Below are positions 60,226 to 64,000 of a DNA stretch of 64,000 nucleotides, piece by piece (positions within the stretch are counted from its first letter, which is position 1; each line of letters opens with the position of its first letter). The notes below the pieces were generated by a model. The model made no database searches. It was not told where the DNA came from and saw nothing but the letters and a program-made list of their open reading frames with translations. The position numbers and the translations under genes are program-made. This DNA is from Gerris lacustris (taxonomy: Eukaryota; Arthropoda; Insecta; Hemiptera; Gerridae). The stretch lies in NCBI GenBank assembly GCA_951217055.1, contig OX578286.1, forward strand, positions 38,410,345-38,474,344, given 5' to 3'.

Positions 60226-62072
60226 ACTGGTACCGAAGTGCGCCAGCCAACCTTCGGATTAGAAAAAGGTTGCGGTCGAAGTGCGCCAGCCTCTTCTAAA
60301 GTGTCTGAAGGGTGAGGGTCAGGTAATCCCGGGTTATACCTCTTGCACCCTGTCTAAACCCAAAGAACTTTGTAGTGGACTTCGAAATTGGAATCAAACA
60401 AGCCGTTCGAAATGTCTTCCCTAGCACTTTGGAAAAATTCAGGATTTAGGATTTACTGAGGACTACCGATGTTCTACCAACGATGGCCAACTAATTAAGT
60501 TTATCTTCGAACTACCCTATATAGACCCTTAAGAAGTTGAAGAATGTTATTTTGAAGATTAAATAAGCCATCGCAATGATCGATTTTGGGACTATCACCG
60601 AGAACTATATTGATCTGTCCACGGCTAAATTCCCAATACCAATGTGGGATACCAAGCCGCCTAAGGCGGCTTTCACACTGCGTGCGAGACCGATTCCGCT
60701 TGAGAAGCAAATACATGTATTAGCAATGTATTAGCATGGGTCTATTCACATTAATCGCTGAGTGAGACCGGGCCGAGTGAGACTGAGCGAGTCCGAACCG
60801 ACTCGGGCGTTTTTTTCGAGCGTTTCTGTTAGCTAAGCGTTTTCGGCGGCCGAAAACGCTTAGCTTAGCGCTTAGCTTAGCGAAAACGCTTACAACAAAC
60901 TACCGACAACTGTCACCTCCGCAACAGACAAAAAACAGTTTAAGAAACTACTTAACAGACACCTATCTGAACTAGCTAAAACAGACTTACGAGCCGACAG
61001 CCACCAATAAAAGTTCTTTACCTGGTAAGAAACCTACTAATATACTAATATATTTATATAATGAATAACACCAACAAATATTTCTTAATTTTATTTTATT
61101 TTTTAATTTTACTTTATTTTCAAAAAAAAATTTTTTTTTCTTGTTTGTTATTATTCAATTCATTTATTTTCAAGGATTTGTTTATTTTTCTTTGATTAAA
61201 AAAATTGTTTTTTCATTAACAATACAGGATCTACAATACTAAAGGTTTGATCATTGCCAAAGGCTGGGCCCTCACTCTAGTAGCTAACTACTACCGAGGG
61301 TCCACACATTTGTAGTAATTACTGTAGTAGGTATTTTTTATTTTCTATGTACATGTGGAAATAAATTGAAATTGAAATTGAAATTGAAATTGAGGAGTAT
61401 GTACATAAATAAATTACACCTTTCAATATGTATTTTGTATTATATTTATTAAATATAGACTCAATTGTATTATAAAGTATATTACATATGCAGAAGATTT
61501 TAGTTTTCATGAGTACGTTTAATGTTAAGTTAATCTAAGCCCTTCTAATAAATATTAGCACTTACTTATAAGTGAGTGTAATTTATGTAAGAAACATTTC
61601 TTTAATTTTTAATATTAATAAAATAAATTGTTTTTTCTCTCGTATTTTTGATTATTTTATTAATTTTTTTATTCTTAGTGATAACTAATTTTGATTTTGT
61701 AAGTTTTTTTTTTTTTTTTTTTTTTTTCATTTTGAATATTCACAAATTAAAGTGTATCTTCTGACTAAATTTAGATTTTGTTCTTACGAGAACATTCTAC
61801 AGATTCTCCTATGCACTGAGATTTGCTAATGATCGCCGTATCATTCTGAGCAGTTTGTTCAAAGTAACTTGAAATCGCTTTATATTGAGTGTATGGGAAT
61901 ATTGACAACGATTAGTCCTTTAGATTAGAGGATCCGTGTCCGAGGTGGTTGGACTACCTGGCTCGAGAGATAGGATTTACCCGGCACACTTCGACCGTAC
62001 CCTTCGAAAAGGGGCTGGCGCAATTCCCCCGTGACCCTACCTATCCCGGCGCACTTGGTATACAGCCTTAAT
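60226..62072. mobile_element. Composite TIR element, about 1.85 kb
   Basis: Left end GGTACCGAAGTGCGCCAGCC and right end GGCGCACTTGGTATAC are inverted, with more inverted similarity inside (GGTCGAAGTGCGCCAGCC / GGGGCTGGCGCAATTCCCCC). It interrupts the 80-bp units described at 60000. It contains a second TIR-like start (AAGGCGGCTTTCACACTGCG, 60664) and a LINE 3' end. Confidence 0.5.
60891..61394 (+). mobile_element. LINE 3' end (non-LTR retrotransposon)
   Basis: A 39-codon open tail reads NKLPTTVTSATDKKQFKKLL...HLSELAK and stops at TAA 61008-61010. The Leu-Pro ... Val-x-Ser-Ala ... Phe-Lys-x-x-Leu pattern is what CR1/L2-like LINE ORF2 ends show. The 3' end has GTGGAAATAAATTGAAATTG followed by a short ATTGAA-type tandem repeat, a typical CR1-like tail. 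Strongly 5'-truncated. Confidence 0.6.
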
Positions 62073-62240
62073 TTTTACCTATTTAGGACTGAAACCTTCA
62101 TTCTTTATACTCATAGATTAAGTAATTTAGTGCTAATTATATATTTAATGTGAATTGTTTGTCTCACTTCTTTTAAAATTGATTCTAAATAAATTAGTTT
62201 TACACTATATTATAAACTTTAAAAGATTTTACCTTTACAT
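62073..62240. other. Non-coding spacer
   Basis: Continuation of the interrupted 80-bp units, then AT-rich DNA. Confidence 0.4.
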
Positions 62241-62243
62241 TTA

Positions 62244-63073
62244 TAGTCCAGGCAAATTAGTAAACAAAACAGCAAATGGAGGAAATAATTTATAAAATTT
62301 TGAAACTTTGTGAAAAAACTTTTAAGGAGTGTAGTAGTAAGAAACAGTAAAGTTCCCCCCTCTTGAGGGAGCTCGTCCCCCCTCCCCCTTCTTAAAGTAC
62401 AAAATTTACTTGTTTTTCACTTTTTAAGCAAAACGGTTTATTTTTTGAAGAGAAGTGTTATTACCAAAATTATTCCTCACATAATTCTGCACAAAAAAGG
62501 TCCTATGCATGTTTGAAGTGGGACATACCGTTTTCGAGATATTGTAGTTGGATAGAGATAAAACGTATTTTTACGAACCAAGATATCTAAAAAACAACAC
62601 ATCCGATTTTAATGAAATTAGGATGGTAGGTTATACTTAGTCCATTGTTGATCCCATATATGTTTCAACCTTCTGCGCCCATTATTTTATCCTCCACATG
62701 CGCACAAACATACATTTATTTAGACCTATATCTTCAAAAGTACTCAACTGATTATTATGAAATTTTGATGGTTGGTCGAAAGTAGTCCACAGATATCCCC
62801 AAACTAATTTCAACCGTCTCCGCCCTTTACATTTTGATAAATTGATGCTTAAATTCATAACAGACGGACAAAATATTGATCAACAAACAGACAGAAAGAG
62901 AACCAATTTAGAAAATGTAAAGAGCGCAGTCGGTTGAAATTAATGCGAGGCTATCGACAACTACTTTCGCAACCACAGCTAATTTCGGCTACTTTCGACA
63001 AACCATAAAATTTTCATAAAGTTTCAAAACTTTATAAATTATTTCCTCTATTATTCCTTATTTTCCTGGACTA
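62244..63073. mobile_element. TIR element with TTA target duplication
   Basis: Starts TAGTCCAGGCAAATTAG and ends with CCTGGACTA. Inverted similarity extends about 80 bases, including AAATAATTTATAAAATTTTG. TTA flanks both ends (62241-62243, 63074-63076). 830 bp; the interior matches the repeat at 3050-3535 in reverse orientation. TTA duplication is compatible with PIF/Harbinger; no transposase. Confidence 0.75.
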
Positions 63074-63109
63074 TTAAGCAACAAGGTTACTAAATTTAAC
63101 AGAGTTATT

Positions 63110-63745
63110 AAATAATCCCTACATTATAGCACAATATGCTATAATGTAGAGACAATATCTCATGACAATGTCTAATTTAGAGACTTTTGTGTAGAGATAC
63201 TATCTTACTTTTTAATACTGTTAAAAGTAAAGATGGTTAGTTTTAAAATTGAGCAATGAGATCACTTTATAAGGAAGATAATATCTCTACTTAATATCAT
63301 AAAATGCTATTGTATTATCACTTATCACATTATCTTACTTCATTACATTTGAAAAATGTTTTAGATTTAAAATTGAGCATTTGAGAAAGTTTATACTTAT
63401 TTAGAAAATAAGATACTCCTTTTACACAATAGCAGTGTTAGTTATTGTGAAGAAAAATTATCTTACTTCGTTTCTAAATAAAAAAGTGGAGTTACTTTAT
63501 ATTAAGTTATATAAGTAACATGATATTATATCTCTACAAATATTGTTTAGAGACAGTGCCTTTCTCAATTCTTTACCTTAGAAAAAATATTTATCTTCAA
63601 AGTTTAACAATGGAGTTACTTTATAAGATATTGTTTCTACACAATAATACTATAAGCTATTATGGAAATGCATTATCTTACTTCTTCACCTTTGTCAAAA
63701 GCAGTAGAGTTACTTATTACACTCTTTTATTTAAATTCTTTGTTT
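63110..63745. repeat. Degenerate tandem block with a hairpin
   Basis: Perfect hairpin CTACATTATAGCA / TGCTATAATGTAG at 63119-63149. Then three to four diverged units with GAGTTACTTTATA, 'tctctacaca' and 'tatcttacttc' phrases. Confidence 0.5.
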
Positions 63746-63749
63746 TTTG

Positions 63750-64000
63750 CTTCCGAACGGAAGCATTGTGTTCACTTTTGAGAACGGAAAACTTTTATGC
63801 CTCCGATTTTAAAAATTCCAAGACAGAAATCCGTTTCAGACATCAGGGAACATTTTTGGTCTCGTGTCTGTCTGTCTGTCGGTCTGTGTGTCCGCGAATT
63901 ATGAAACGTGCGACGATAACTTGAGTAAATGTTAACCGATTTTGATGAAATTTGGTAGACATGTTCATTTTACCAATGCCCAGGACGAGTTCGTTGGACA
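63750..64000 (+). mobile_element. Dispersed repeat running off the window
   Basis: CTTCCGAACGGAAGCATTGT, then GACAGAAATCCGTTTCAGAC and a GTCTGTCTGTCGGTCTG run. The reverse complement of the same sequence is at 20380-20760. The frame at 63520-63924 overlaps it and is not a gene. Confidence 0.7.

Overview
This is an AT-rich (AT well above two thirds by eye), intron- and repeat-dominated stretch of an animal genome. Splice-site grammar (branch point, pyrimidine tract, AG; GTAAG donors), tRNA-derived SINEs, TTAA/TA/TWA-flanked DNA transposons, a Penelope-like retroelement and a decayed transposon ORF of a type I associate with arthropods all suggest an arthropod, probably an insect. Nothing prokaryotic is present. 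The window is a mosaic of host exons inside large introns, about fifteen minisatellite/satellite families and many nested mobile elements. A 200-base assembly gap lies at 27393-27592.

Host genes. (1) Plus strand, 1.9-5.1 kb: three paralogous short exons (1914-2066, 2817-2987, 3580-3741) encode an acidic, Asn/Glu/Lys-rich peptide. They are followed by a terminal exon (4762-5102) with three C2HC zinc fingers. All splice phases agree (phase 1), so the exons can join in any number. The 3' flank of the zinc-finger exon (5140-6200) is repeated at 330-1560, which suggests that a previous cassette ends just left of the window. (2) Minus strand, 54.05-46.18 kb: two phase-compatible exons (53794-54054 and the terminal 46176-47044) encode a disordered Ser/Arg/Gln/Asp-rich C-terminus of a gene I do not recognise. 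A 6.7-kb intron full of minisatellites separates them.

Mobile elements. 27.6-32.6 kb holds two apparently identical head-to-tail units of a GIY-YIG Penelope-like element. Each is bounded by a hammerhead-ribozyme-like motif, and the array ends in a 284-bp palindrome. Directly beside it (32735-33223) is a second palindrome with a different, very clean hammerhead core. Three more palindromes (36.9, 39.3, 44.2 kb) carry related hairpins. DNA elements include a PIF/Harbinger-type insertion with a MADF/SANT-like exon and a visible empty site (7.9-9.0 kb), a piggyBac-type MITE (48.0 kb), a Tc1/mariner-type element (57.4 kb), a TTA-flanked element (62.2 kb), and five copies of a MITE with ends like TTCTTTAGATTGTTACTCCC. 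A decayed transposon ORF with a Cys-rich tail lies at 20.9-21.4 kb and a LINE 3' end at 60.9-61.4 kb.

Tandem repeats. The largest is a 74-bp satellite (22999-27392) with nested higher-order structure and a splice-acceptor-like motif in every unit. A diverged second locus lies at 34.47-34.98 kb. Others have units of about 21, 22, 29 (two families), 35, 40, 75-84, 94 and 123 bp, plus long (TA)n and (AAT)n tracts. Most open reading frames outside the entries below are chance or repeat-derived.
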